DNA of 64,000 bases from Streptomyces sp. NBC_01264 (GTDB lineage: Bacteria; Actinomycetota; Actinomycetes; Streptomycetales; Streptomycetaceae): NCBI RefSeq assembly GCF_026340675.1, contig NZ_JAPEOX010000001.1, positions 124,001 to 188,000 of the forward strand. The letters run 5' to 3'. The translations under genes and the position numbers were made by a program. The notes under the pieces are model-generated. The model was not told the DNA's origin. It saw only the letters and a program-made list of their open reading frames with translations, and searched no databases. The stretch's first letter is position 1, and the number at the start of each line of letters is the position of its first letter. Below are positions 1-8,491 of this stretch, piece after piece.

Positions 1-2
1 CG

Positions 3-350
3 TCAGGTGCCGGTGATGGGGAAGAGGGTGTCGGCGCCGGTCATTTCCAGCAGCCGCAGGATCTGGGGCTGCGGGTGACGCAGGCTGATGTGGCGGCCGT
101 GGTCGGTTGCGGTCTGGCGGGCGGCGATGAGGACGTTGAGGCCGGAGGAGTCGCAGAAGGACAGGTCGGCCAGGTCGATGACGATCTCGTCCGGCCCGCC
201 GGGCTGGGTGATCACCGTGTCCAGGACACGGTGCAGCATCGGGGCCCGGTCGATGTCCATCTCGCCACCGACGTGCACAACGCAGCGTTGGCCCTCTTCG
301 TCCACCCTGACGTCCGGCTCAGGTCTTTCTCGATCTTCCATGCCGCCCAT
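3..350 (-). CDS. STAS-domain anti-sigma factor antagonist
   Basis: This 115-residue protein is a single STAS domain, the fold used by SpoIIAA/RsbV-type anti-anti-sigma factors to sequester an anti-sigma kinase in the cytoplasm. The hallmark is DLSFCDSSGLNVLI near residues 61-74, where the serine in DSSGL is the usual phosphorylation site. The length is normal for the family. ATG at 350 is used here; a second in-frame ATG three codons later (341) is equally possible. It is transcribed away from the ligase gene that starts at 397, so the short gap must hold both promoters. Which sigma factor it controls cannot be told. Confidence 0.85.
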   Translation of the reverse strand: MGGMEDRERPEPDVRVDEEGQRCVVHVGGEMDIDRAPMLHRVLDTVITQPGGPDEIVIDLADLSFCDSSGLNVLIAARQTATDHGRHISLRHPQPQILRLLEMTGADTLFPITGT

Positions 351-396
351 GATGGTGCAGGCTGGGAGACGGGGGACACCCGAAACGGAGGCCGGT

Positions 397-1430
397 GTGA
401 CACTGCACCCTCCGGTAGAGCCGATGCTTGCGCAGGCCGCCGAAGCGATCCCGCCCGCGCACCTACTGGCGGCGGGGGTTGCCTATGAGCAGAAGTACGA
501 CGGCCACCGGGCGATCCTCTTCACCCCGCAGGACCCGGAGGCCGGCTGCTGCTGCAGAGCAGGCGCGGCTCCCTGGTCCAGGACCGGTTCCGCGACCTGA
601 CGGCGGCCGCCGCCCAGCTCCCCGACAGCCTGGTCCTCGACGGCGAGCTCGTCGTCTGGGACACCGCCGCCGGCCACCTGTCCTTCGAAGCCCTCCAGCG
701 CCGGGCCGCCGCCCGCGGCCGCACCGCAGCCGCGCTCGCCGCGAAGACCCCGGCCTTCTTCATCGCCTTCGACGCCCTGCAGATCGACGGCACGGTACTG
801 CTCGCCCTCCCGTACCGGGAGCGCCGACGCCGCCTGGAGGTCCTGTTCGCATCCCGGGCACTGACCACCCCCTGGACGCTGTGCCCGATGACTACCGACC
901 CGGCCACGGCCACGGACTGGATGGAGCACTGGACGTCGGTTCCCGGCGTCGAGGGCATCGTCCTGAAGAACCTCAGCCAGAGCTACCGGCCCGGCGTCCG
1001 CGGCTGGACCAAGGTCAGACGCAGGAACACCACCGAGGCAGTCATCGGCGCCATCACCGGCACCATGGTCCACCCCCAACTCCTTCTCCTCGGCCGCCAC
1101 GACGAGACCGGCCGCCTCCGCCCCGTCGGCCGCACCGTGCTGCTGAGCCCGGCCGCTGCCCGCGAGCTCGCCGCGCACCTCATCCCGGCCGGTTCCGGTC
1201 ATCCGTGGACCGGTGCGAGCTTCTCGTCGGCCTGGGGCACCCGCGACGTCCTCGACACCACGCTGGTCGAGCCCGAGCTCGTAGCGGAGATCAGCGCTGA
1301 CACCTCCGTCGACCGCGGCGGTGTCTACCGCCACCCGATCCGGTACGCGCGCCTGCGCTTGGACGCGGCCATTGAGGACGTGCCCCAGTTCAGCGGAGCC
1401 CGGCCGGGGGCTGCACGAGGGCGGGTCTGA
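397..1430 (+). pseudogene. ATP-dependent DNA ligase (NHEJ type), frameshifted
   Basis: Two frames together encode a protein of about 344 residues resembling the stand-alone ATP-dependent ligases found next to Ku in actinomycetes. The first frame, from GTG 397, carries nucleotidyl-transferase motif I, EQKYDGHR, with the AMP-accepting lysine at about residue 33. Around 540-550 the homology moves to another frame, which runs to 1430 and carries motif IV (VEGIVLKN) and motif V (GWTKVRRRN). A one-base change in the CTG/CGG-rich stretch near 545 explains the break. The enzyme would seal double-strand ends held by Ku, encoded 130 bp downstream. Either the gene is dead or this is a sequencing error; the conserved second half with no other lesion keeps both options open. 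Confidence 0.75.
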
Positions 1431-1560
1431 ACCGTGGCCTGGACGTCCTCGTCTCCGGCTGGTGACACCTGGGCCTCCGAGGGTCACCGAAGAGGTCGAG
1501 TGGCGCGGAGCGGGTAGGCGCCCTGTGCTGGAGGGGGGACTCTGGAGGAGGTGACGGCAC

Positions 1561-2550
1561 GTGGCGCGTCCTGTGTGGGCCGGGAATCTGTCGTTCGGGC
1601 TGGTCAGCCTGCCCGTGGGCTTGTACACGGCGACCGACAGCCACACGATCCGCTTCCATCAGCTGCAGCGCGGCACCTCCGACCGGATCCGCAACCGCCG
1701 CGTCAACGAGCGCACCGGGAACGAGGTCGAGCTCGACGACATCGTGAAGGGCTACGACACCGGCGGCGAGTACGTCCTGGTCGAGCCGGCCGAGCTGGAC
1801 GACATCGCCCCGGGCCGCTCCCGCTCCCTGGAGATCAACGGGTTCGTCGACCTCACCGAGGTGGACCCGATCTTCTTCGACAAGACGTACTACCTCGGCC
1901 CCCGCGGCAAGGGCTTCGACAAGGTCTACAGCCTCCTCGAACAGGCCCTCGCCAAGGCCGGCAAGGCGGGCATCGCCACCTTCGTGATGCGCCAGCACGA
2001 GTACCTCGTCGCCCTCAAGGCCGAGAACGGGCTCCTCACCCTGCACACCCTCCACTGGGCGGACGAGGTCAGAGATCCCAAGGCGGAGATCGACGGCCTG
2101 CCCGGCAAGGCCAGGACGTCGGACAAGGAGCTGAAGATGGCCGAGCAGCTCATCGGCGCCATGACCATGGCCTGGGACCCAGCCGCCTTCCACGACACGT
2201 TCCAAGAGAAGGTCGCCGCCCTCATCGCAGCCAAGAGGGCCGGCGACACCGTGGAGAAGGCCGAACCCGCCGCCGAGCCGACCGGCGCCGTCGATCTCAT
2301 GGAAGCACTGCGCGCCAGCGTCGAGCGGGCCGCGAGCCCCAAGGCCACCGGCGGCAAGGCCACTACCTCTGGTAAGGCCACCGCCGCGAAGAAGCCGGCG
2401 GCGAAGAAGCGGATCCGCTCCGCCCCGAAGAAGGACGACCTGGACGGCCTGTCCAAGGCCGACCTCTACAAGAAGGCCACCGCCGCACACCTTCCCGGCC
2501 GCTCGCACATGACCCGCGAGGACCTCGTGAAAGCCCTGTCCCGCACATGA
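1561..2550 (+). CDS. ku: Ku DNA-end-binding protein (NHEJ)
   Basis: Bacterial Ku homodimers thread onto double-strand DNA ends and recruit the ligase in non-homologous end joining. The N-terminus (ARPVWAGNLSFGLVSLPVGL) and the following roughly 240 residues form the Ku core. The tail from about residue 255 is a Lys/Ala-rich linker with repeated GKAT/AAKK units. It is followed by a SAP/Rho-N-like helical motif (LSKADLYKKA...MTREDLVKAL) at the C-terminus, a layout common in Streptomyces Ku and expected to add DNA contacts. GTG 1561 is chosen because GGAGGAGG lies just upstream. The stop overlaps the start of the next gene, implying one operon. The partner ligase immediately upstream appears frameshifted. 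Confidence 0.93.
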   Translation: MARPVWAGNLSFGLVSLPVGLYTATDSHTIRFHQLQRGTSDRIRNRRVNERTGNEVELDDIVKGYDTGGEYVLVEPAELDDIAPGRSRSLEINGFVDLTEVDPIFFDKTYYLGPRGKGFDKVYSLLEQALAKAGKAGIATFVMRQHEYLVALKAENGLLTLHTLHWADEVRDPKAEIDGLPGKARTSDKELKMAEQLIGAMTMAWDPAAFHDTFQEKVAALIAAKRAGDTVEKAEPAAEPTGAVDLMEALRASVERAASPKATGGKATTSGKATAAKKPAAKKRIRSAPKKDDLDGLSKADLYKKATAAHLPGRSHMTREDLVKALSRT

Positions 2551-2933
2551 CCTGGACACCCGGCTCGCAGGATTTCGAGGCCGCCCGCGCACGTCTCGCG
2601 GCAGACCGCGCCGACACCCTGGCGCGGGCAGCCGCGCTGAGCCGGGACTTCGACGGAATCGTCGCAGCGAACGCGCTGATCGCGGTCGATGACGAACACG
2701 ACCCCGAGGGCGGCAGCACCGCCTTCGAACGCGCCCACGTCGCCGCCCTGATGGCACGGGCGCGAGAGCACCTCGACGACCTGGACCGGGCCCTGGAACG
2801 CCTCGAACGAGGCGAGTACGGGCAGTGCGAAAGCTGCGGCGAGACGATTGCGTCCGAACGCCTGGAGATCCGCCCGGCCGCGAGCACCTGCGTCCACTGC
2901 GCTCGACCCGGAAGTCTCCACACCAAACGGTAG
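2547..2933 (+). CDS. DksA/TraR-type C4 zinc-finger protein
   Basis: The 128-residue protein has a helical N-terminal half (a likely coiled coil around residues 50-90) and a C4 zinc finger, CESCGE...CVHCAR, at about residues 94-118. This is the architecture of DksA/TraR proteins that enter the RNA polymerase secondary channel. The coiled-coil tip does not show an obvious DxxDxA motif, so DksA-like activity is uncertain. Its ATG lies in an ATGA overlap with the Ku stop codon (2547-2550), so translation is probably coupled to Ku. Zinc-finger partners of Ku operons are not well characterised; a role in repair-linked transcription control is inference. Confidence 0.8.
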   Translation: MTWTPGSQDFEAARARLAADRADTLARAAALSRDFDGIVAANALIAVDDEHDPEGGSTAFERAHVAALMARAREHLDDLDRALERLERGEYGQCESCGETIASERLEIRPAASTCVHCARPGSLHTKR

Positions 2934-3046
2934 TGAACCGAAAAGCGGGCTACACGCCTTCCCGCCTGCTCCGATAAGAAACGGGTAAGTTTTGTGCGCA
3001 TGTTCGAGGGGCGGTCGGGCAGATGAGTGCTCGGAGGTTGATAAAT

Positions 3047-3208
3047 ATGGTTCCCCTGCTTCTCGTTCTTCTGCTGATTCTGGTTCTCGCCGGTGCGGGT
3101 TTCGCGATCAAAATCCTTTGGTGGGTCGCGATCGCGCTTCTCGTGCTGTGGCTGATCGGATTCCTTGCCCGCCCGAAGGGCAGCAGCGGCCGGTGGTATC
3201 GCTGGTAG
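3047..3208 (+). CDS. small hydrophobic membrane protein
   Basis: A 53-residue protein that is almost entirely two hydrophobic segments (roughly residues 2-20 and 24-40) ending in a basic, aromatic tail (SGRWYRW). Proteins of this pattern are common in streptomycetes and annotated only as hydrophobic protein. An upstream in-frame ATG exists at 3023, but ATG 3047 is preferred because GGAGG (3033-3037) sits at proper distance. A long perfect hairpin follows the stop codon. The function is unknown; it is likely an inner-membrane peptide. Confidence 0.75.
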   Translation: MVPLLLVLLLILVLAGAGFAIKILWWVAIALLVLWLIGFLARPKGSSGRWYRW

Positions 3209-3234
3209 CTGCCTCACAGAATCGCAGCTCAGAT

Positions 3235-3292
3235 GCAGCATGGCGGTGGCCTGCCCTCCCCGACCGGGGAGGGCAGGCCACCGCCATGCTGC
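3235..3292. terminator. 27-bp perfect hairpin, likely terminator
   Basis: The arms 3235-3261 and 3266-3292 are perfect reverse complements around the 4-base loop GACC. The hairpin begins 26 bases after the stop of the small hydrophobic protein and has no U-run, as is usual for streptomycete terminators. Confidence 0.75.
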
Positions 3293-3575
3293 CATGTCCG
3301 GGCTCCATCGCTCGATTACCGGGTGAAAACGGATATCGGGGGTAATAGTCACGGTGCCGGGACGGTCGCCGTGACGCAGCAGGGGACCTGCTCACCTCCA
3401 ACGATCGACGACCGCCCCGGTCCCGCACCTGAATCAGGATGTGTACGGGAAAAAATGCGGGGCAGGCGGAGGTCAGGACGGAACGCGAGTTCCTCTTTGA
3501 ATGCATTACGGAAAAAGGAGAGTCGGTGGGAAGTAATTCCCCCATCTCCCATTGACCGGAGGAGTTGTTTTTCGC

Positions 3576-3929
3576 ATGACTGAGAACACTTGGGGTTACC
3601 GCGAGACCGCCGGCCGTTCGGCTGGTGCCGATCTGACGGGGTACAAGGTCGAGGCGAGCGACGGTTCCATCGGCAAGGTCGACAAGCACTCGGACGAGGT
3701 CGGATCCGCCTACATCGTGGTCGACACCGGCCCGTGGATCTTCGGCAAGGAAGTTCTCCTGCCGGCGGGCACGATCAGCCGGATCGACGCGAACGACGAG
3801 AAGGTCTACGTCGACCGGACCAAGGAGCAGATCAAGAACGCTCCCGAGTTCGACAAGGACAAGCACCTCGGCGACGCGGACTACCACCGCCAGGTCGGCG
3901 GCTACTACGACGGCCCGCACCGCCTGTAA
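3576..3929 (+). CDS. PRC-barrel domain protein
   Basis: The 117-residue product has a PRC-barrel (residues about 13-75: DLTGYKVEASDGSIGKVDKH through a beta-rich core) with a charged C-terminal tail rich in Lys, Asp and His. PRC-barrels occur in RimM and as stand-alone stress-related or RNA-associated proteins; the partner is not predictable here. ATG 3576 is preferred over the upstream ATG 3552 because GGAGGAG (3558-3564) precedes it. It stands alone between two hairpins, so it is probably monocistronic. Codon use matches the neighbouring end-joining genes. Confidence 0.82.
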   Translation: MTENTWGYRETAGRSAGADLTGYKVEASDGSIGKVDKHSDEVGSAYIVVDTGPWIFGKEVLLPAGTISRIDANDEKVYVDRTKEQIKNAPEFDKDKHLGDADYHRQVGGYYDGPHRL

Positions 3930-3959
3930 GAGGGTGTGACACTGACACGGGCACCCCAG

Positions 3960-3993
3960 GGCGGGGGCGACAGCTTCAGCTGTCGCCCCCGCC
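3960..3993. terminator. 16-bp perfect GC hairpin
   Basis: Arms 3960-3975 and 3978-3993 are perfectly complementary with a 2-base loop, starting 30 bases after the PRC-barrel stop codon. From 3994 to the insertion-sequence end at 4279 I see no convincing gene; a short frame from ATG 4152 faintly resembles an integrase C-terminal beta domain but is too short to call. Confidence 0.75.
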
Positions 3994-4354
3994 TTGCTGT
4001 CACGCCTCTCGACCCCGAGAGCCAACCGACCGGGGCTCGGGCGTCGGCCTCCCCACCGCGATCCTCCCGGGGTTCCGCGATCGCCCCACGCTGGCGCCGA
4101 CGTCACCGATAACGTCGTAGCCCCAGTCCAATAGCGGAGGGGTAGGGGCGGATGCCGACCACGGTGGTGGGATTCCGGCTTGGCAAATCGACGACTGGCC
4201 GACAGGTGACGGTACTGGTCACCGAATCCGGCGTGCTCCACCGGTCCCACGGCGTCTACGGACAGCCGCCCAAGCTCGGGCCTTGTCACGTTGTCGGTGG
4301 TGTGGCTGGTTGATGGTGCGTCAGGGCATGCTGGGGCCCGTTCTGGTCCTGTGC

Positions 4355-5108
4355 TCAGGATGTGGCGGGCAGGCCGGTGGCGCCGGTGATCTGGTTCCAG
4401 ATGGTGAAGCGGACGTTCATCTCGAAGCGGTACCGGCCGGCGCTCATCAGATGGCGTGGGGGCGGAAGTGGGGTGAGATCCCGGTGAACGCGGACAGGAA
4501 GCGTTGCACCCCGCCGACGCTGCGGAATCCTTTCATCGCGCTTTCACGCTGCCCCGTCGGCTGGTGCGAGTTCTCCGCCCGGTTGTTCAGGCCCTTGTGG
4601 GAGCGGTGCTCCACCGCGGGCATCACCTCCCGGTGCGCAGCCCCGTAAGAGCGGAGCTTGTCCGTGACGACCGCCCTGGGGACCTGCCGGGTGGTGGTGA
4701 GGAGCCGGCGGAAGAAACGCCTGGCCGCGGCCTTGTCGTGCCGGTTCTGGACCAGGATGTCGAGGACGTTTCCCGTCGGCATCGACGGCCCACCACAGGT
4801 ACTTCTGGACCCCGCAGATCTTGATGAACACCTGGTCGAGGTGCCACTTGTCGCCGGGCTGCGGGCCTGCGGCGCAGGGCGTTGGCGTATGTCTGCCCGA
4901 ACTTCAGACACCACCGCCGGACCGTTTCGCAGGAGACGACGATGTCGCGCTCGAGCATCACCTCCTCCGCCTCACGCAAGGAGAGCGGGAAACGGAAATA
5001 CAGCCACACACAGTGCGAAATGATCTCCACCGGGTAGCGGTGGTTCGCGTACGACGGCGCACTCGACGACACGAACGGACCCTCCCAGACGGACAGCCCG
5101 AAGATCAT
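4355..5108 (-). pseudogene. IS6-family transposase, frameshifted
   Basis: Pieces of the DDE transposase are spread over three minus-strand frames. The N-terminal HTH region (NHRYPVEIISHCVWLYFRF, LREAEEVMLERDIVVSCETV) is in one frame and HKGLNNRAENSHQPTGQRES plus the catalytic glutamate region is in another. The tail after SPHFRP is again shifted near 4450. At least three frameshifts separate it from the copy at 12605-13361. It is certainly inactive. IS6 transposases catalyse replicative cointegration; only the ends of this copy could still be used in trans. Confidence 0.8.
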
Positions 5109-5117
5109 CCCACCCCG

Positions 5118-5171
5118 CCACCGACAACGTGACAAGGCCTCCCAGACCCCCACCGACAACGTGACAAGGCC
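5118..5171. repeat. tandemly doubled IS6-like terminal repeat
   Basis: The same 22-bp end (containing CCACCGACAACGTGACAAGG) occurs at 5118-5139 and 5150-5171 in the same orientation, 32 bp apart. The spacer TCCCAGACCC, read in reverse complement, resembles the bases just inside the end of copy C. This looks like one element joined to within a few bases of the end of another. Confidence 0.8.
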
Positions 5172-5327
5172 GTCCTGACGGCCATCGTCGTCAACATAGA
5201 GCGCCGCAGCGGACTACCTTCGCCCGAGAAAGCCCCCACGCCTCGCCGACCGACTGCCTTCCAGAACTACTTCGACCAGCGCGAGATGCCCCGGCCGAAG
5301 TCATGGCGCACCCTGGGCCAGGGCTGA
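5172..5327 (+). pseudogene. IS1182-like transposase C-terminal remnant
   Basis: The open frame begins at the insertion-sequence end and reads through TAIVVNIERRSGL, then RPTAFQNYFDQREMPRP and ends KSWRTLGQG. This tail pattern (PPTAFQxYLD...PRxxSWRxLG) is typical of the C-terminus of IS1182-type DDE transposases in streptomycetes. Only about 51 codons survive, cut off on the 5' side by IS6-like copy A. The 3' flank to 5539 shows no gene. Confidence 0.5.
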
Positions 5328-5539
5328 TTCAAAGTCCAGGCGGCCGCGGCCGAATTCCGGTTCGCCCACGCGTTCGATAAGACATCGCGGCAGGTCATCG
5401 AGCGTCCCACGGGTCCGGCGCGCCTGATTGGCCGTCAGGTCCCTGACCAGCGACGATGTAGTCGATCATCGACTTTGAATTAGCCCTGCACCCTGGGGCA
5501 CCTGACCTCGACGGCTCCAAGATCCCGACAGCGTCAAGC

Positions 5540-5574
5540 TCAAACGATCACACCCCCGACACCCTGACAGTGCC
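5540..5574 (+). repeat. solo IS6-like right end (degenerate)
   Basis: The stretch containing AAACGATCACACCCCCGACA and then CCTGACAGTGCC closely matches the transposase-distal ends at 13413-13447 and 10780-10814, with a few substitutions. No transposase sequence adjoins it, so it is a left-over end next to the phosphatase gene. Confidence 0.6.
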
Positions 5575-5609
5575 GGTGACAGCTCCTCTCGGTGCGCTCC
5601 AGTGTGAGA

Positions 5610-7283
5610 TCAGAGAACGGGCTGCTCGGCGGGTTCCAGCTTCTGTGTGCCGTTCAGGGTCCGGAAGGAGTGGGACCAGGCTGCCGTGGCGTCCGGGCGG
5701 CGCATGTCGGACAGAACGTAGTAGTCCATCTGTGTGCGCTGCGCCGTCACGTCGAGAACGCCGTAACCGTGGGCGTCCATGTCCACCGCCTTTACATGCC
5801 AGTTGGCAGCCCTGACGGCTGATTCGGCGGCTAGCGAGACGGTGTCGGCCGGCACGCCCAGCATCTCGTCGAGGTTGTCGGAGGTCACTGAAGTGACCAC
5901 GAACTCGGTGGCCGCGGTGCCTGAGGCCGGATAAGTTGCCATGTCCATGGGCACGTCGTTGGCCCAGGCCATGTGGATGTCCCCGGTCAGGAACACCGTG
6001 TTTTTGACGCCTCGGTCCCTCAGGTGCTGCAACAGCTCCTTGCGGTCGCTCGTGTACCCGTCCCACTGGTCCACGTTGACCGCGATGCCGCCGGCCGGCA
6101 GGCCGAGCAGCTTCCTCAGCGGCTTCAGCAGCCTTGCGGGCAGCGAGCCGAAGGCCACCGGCGAGATCATCACCGAGGTGCCGACCAGCTTCCAGGTCGC
6201 GTTCGAAGACACCAGTCCGGACTTGAGCCAGTCGAGCTGGGCCCGGCCGGTGATCGAGCGGGTGGGGTCGTCCACTGCGCTGCTGCCCGTCTTGGCCTGC
6301 TGCGAGCGGAAGGAGCGCAGGTCCAGCAGGTGCAGATCTGCCAGACTGCCGAAACTCAGCCGCCGGTAGACGGTGCCCGCGATGGAAGGGCGGACCGGCA
6401 TCCACTCGAAGTACGCCTGCTTGGCAGCGGCAGCCCGGGCCGCCCAGTCGCCTTCGGTGCCCGGGGTGTGGTTCCCGGCACCGCCGGCCCAGGCGTCGTC
6501 CGCGAACTCGTGATCGTCCCATATCGCCACGATCGGGTGGGCGGCATGCAGCGCCTGGAGATCGGCGTCCGTCTTGTACTTGCCATGCCGTGCCCGGTAG
6601 TCGGCCAGGGAGACAATCTCATGCTTCGGCTCGTGCTGCCGCACGACGCTCTGCGCTTCTGGGTACTCCCCCGTGCCGTACTCGTAGATGTAGTCGCCCA
6701 GGTGCAAGATCGCGTCCAGGTCGGCGCGGCCAGCCAGGTGACGGTAGGCCGAGAAGTAGCCGGACTCCCAGTTCGCGCAGGACACCACGCCGAACCGCAC
6801 TCTGTCGGTGGCAGTGTCGGCTGCGGCGGTGGTCAGTGCCCGGCCGACGGGCGAAATGGCAGTGCCGGCGGTGAACCGGTACCAGTACGGGGTACGCGGG
6901 CGCAGGCCGCGCACGTCCACCTTGACTGTGTGGTCGGTGGCAGCGCTCGCGGTCGTGGTGCCGGCAGCCACGATCTGGGAGAACCCGCGATCTGCGGAGA
7001 CCTCCCAGCCCACTGTCACCGCGGAGCCGCGTCCGGAGCCGGGGACCGCGCCCGGATCCGGAGTGACCCGGGTCCATAGCAGGACTCCGTCGGGCAGCGG
7101 GTCCCCGGCGGCAACGCCGTGCAAGAAGGCAGGACCAGCGGCAGCCTCGGCGGCCGGGGCGGTGCTGAGGCCCGCTAACGGCGTGAGTGCCGCGGCGGTC
7201 GCGGCACCCAGGACGACGGTACGGCGCCTGGGGCCCAGGGGGCGGCTCGAACTGGCGCCGGAGGAAGCAAGATCTTGAATCAT
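5610..7283 (-). CDS. phoD: PhoD-family alkaline phosphatase/phosphodiesterase, Tat-exported
   Basis: This 558-residue protein starts with a twin-arginine signal ([20 protein letters not shown]) and an alanine-rich cleavage region. A fibronectin-like N-terminal domain (LLWTRVTP...YWYRFTAG) precedes the metallophosphatase domain. PhoD signatures are the cysteine-containing strand [25 protein letters not shown], the histidine pair in [12 protein letters not shown] and [10 protein letters not shown] near the C-terminal half. The family releases phosphate from phosphomonoesters and diesters outside the cell with Ca/Fe cofactors, usually under PhoP control; I did not find a clear PHO box. ATG 7283 is used because the frame upstream (to 7367) has no signal character. 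It is monocistronic, flanked by IS debris on both sides. Confidence 0.92.
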   Translation of the reverse strand: MIQDLASSGASSSRPLGPRRRTVVLGAATAAALTPLAGLSTAPAAEAAAGPAFLHGVAAGDPLPDGVLLWTRVTPDPGAVPGSGRGSAVTVGWEVSADRGFSQIVAAGTTTASAATDHTVKVDVRGLRPRTPYWYRFTAGTAISPVGRALTTAAADTATDRVRFGVVSCANWESGYFSAYRHLAGRADLDAILHLGDYIYEYGTGEYPEAQSVVRQHEPKHEIVSLADYRARHGKYKTDADLQALHAAHPIVAIWDDHEFADDAWAGGAGNHTPGTEGDWAARAAAAKQAYFEWMPVRPSIAGTVYRRLSFGSLADLHLLDLRSFRSQQAKTGSSAVDDPTRSITGRAQLDWLKSGLVSSNATWKLVGTSVMISPVAFGSLPARLLKPLRKLLGLPAGGIAVNVDQWDGYTSDRKELLQHLRDRGVKNTVFLTGDIHMAWANDVPMDMATYPASGTAATEFVVTSVTSDNLDEMLGVPADTVSLAAESAVRAANWHVKAVDMDAHGYGVLDVTAQRTQMDYYVLSDMRRPDATAAWSHSFRTLNGTQKLEPAEQPVL

Positions 7284-7448
7284 GGACGGGACGTTAGCGG
7301 CAGCCGCTCCACCCGGTGCATCCGCCGAATGACGCGGACTGGGCGGACCATAGCCGTAGTCCCTCACGCAGGACCGAGACCCCGCTCCGCAAGCTGAAGC
7401 TTCCCCTTGGTCTTGGACACCTGGAGACTGGGACGTGAGGTGGCGTTG

Positions 7449-7925
7449 TCACGTTAACGGTGCATGGCATGGACGCGTCAGTAGATCCTTCGGTGAGCGC
7501 CCCCGGATCGCATCATCAGGCGAGAGATTTTCCGCGTCAAGCACCTCGAATGCGTCCGGGTTTCCTGACGTGGTCACGCCATTTTCAATAACGTGACAGT
7601 GCCACGCCAGGATCTTGTGGACCGTGAACGAGACACCGGCCCTGCGCTTGCCAGCCGGCCAGCGCGAGGCCACCCAACGCCAGTCCTCGACCGTCGACAG
7701 CGCCACCCCTATGTCGTCGGCGAACCTCTGCAACGACTCCTCGACCGTGAACAGATCCTCGCCGCCCTTGGCCACCGACCCCCCGACCGGCCGCATCGGC
7801 TCGATCTCCAACGCCCGGTCACCGAGACCGAACTGGGCCCTCGCAACCTGCTCCACCAGGTCCCTCGCCTCGGCCACGAGCTCCTCGTAACGCGACCGCG
7901 AAACGTTCCCCACCCGCTCCGACAT
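7449..7925 (-). pseudogene. DUF6192-like protein, C-terminally truncated
   Basis: The sequence RYEELVAEARDLVEQVARAQ...LGDRALEIEPMRP followed by GGEDLFTVEESLQRFADDIG and VASRWP resembles the N-terminal part of actinomycete DUF6192 proteins, which are normally considerably longer. These carry an HTH-like segment (TVEESLQRFADDIGVALSTV). The reading frame ends soon after SPKDLLT, where the DNA changes to a sequence resembling an IS6-like end (GTTGTCACGTTAACGG at about 7445-7460). The last residues are therefore probably insertion-sequence derived and the native C-terminus is lost. It lies 66 bp downstream of the zinc-ribbon gene, presumably in its operon. The function of the family is unknown. 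Confidence 0.55.
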
Positions 7926-7991
7926 GCTGCCTCCACCCCTTGAGGTTCCCGAGCAGACCAGTCACCCGACAGCGACCGCTCAGATAGCACA

Positions 7992-8438
7992 TCAGCCCAG
8001 GTCACCACCAGAATGGACGCGAGTGTTCCCCCGGCGGCAGGCGCGAACCAGGGGCGCGCGAGGCGCAACCGGACCAGCCGTTCGACCCTGTACCGAACAT
8101 GCGGGACGACAGAGAAAGCTGCGGCGTTCGGCTACGGCGTCACCGTGACGGAAATCCCGTGACGCCCGCTCCCTCCATGCCCGCGTCCGGCACCGCGACG
8201 AACAGAACACCGCAGACCGACGGAACTCCACCCCCACCGTCCACGCACGACCACACACCGGACACACCGTTTTCTCACCGCGCTGCATGGCCATGACTCG
8301 CCGACGGGCGTGATTCGGGGCTCGCCACCACCGTGACCTGCAACGACCCGAACAGAACAGCGCTGCCGCCGACTTCGTCGACGGCAGCAACACCCCACAC
8401 TCCCGGCAATACCTACGGGCCACCTCGCCACCAGCCAT
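7992..8438 (-). CDS. double zinc-ribbon hypothetical protein
   Basis: The predicted 148-residue protein has two C2C2 motifs: YCRECGVLLP...CSGRCRSRWW (about residues 9-36) and CPVCGRAW...CSSRCRTRAW (about 56-86). Each second half has the CSxRC pattern typical of small treble-clef or zinc-ribbon proteins. An upstream start at 8483 is possible; ATG 8438 is favoured because the zinc modules begin right after it. The C-terminal 50 residues are low-complexity and may not be conserved. It sits upstream of the truncated DUF6192-like gene, and the pair may have acted together. I do not recognise a named family. Confidence 0.5.
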   Translation of the reverse strand: MAGGEVARRYCRECGVLLPSTKSAAALFCSGRCRSRWWRAPNHARRRVMAMQRGEKTVCPVCGRAWTVGVEFRRSAVFCSSRCRTRAWRERASRDFRHGDAVAERRSFLCRPACSVQGRTAGPVAPRAPLVRACRRGNTRVHSGGDLG

Positions 8439-8491
8439 GACCTCAGCATCCCGACCCGCGGACCCTTCGGCCAGGGATCTCAATCGGGCTC

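Larger units (their letters stand above)
4279..5171 (-). mobile_element. IS6-like element, copy A (decayed)
   Basis: The element is bounded by inverted repeats whose core reads GTCACGTTGTCGGTGG: left end from 4279, right ends at 5118-5139 and again at 5150-5171. It carries a damaged IS6-family transposase on the minus strand. The internal sequence matches the copy at 12574-13447. No target duplication is recognisable. Its left end truncates whatever lay at 4150-4278, and its right end truncates an IS1182-like transposase tail. Confidence 0.8.
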
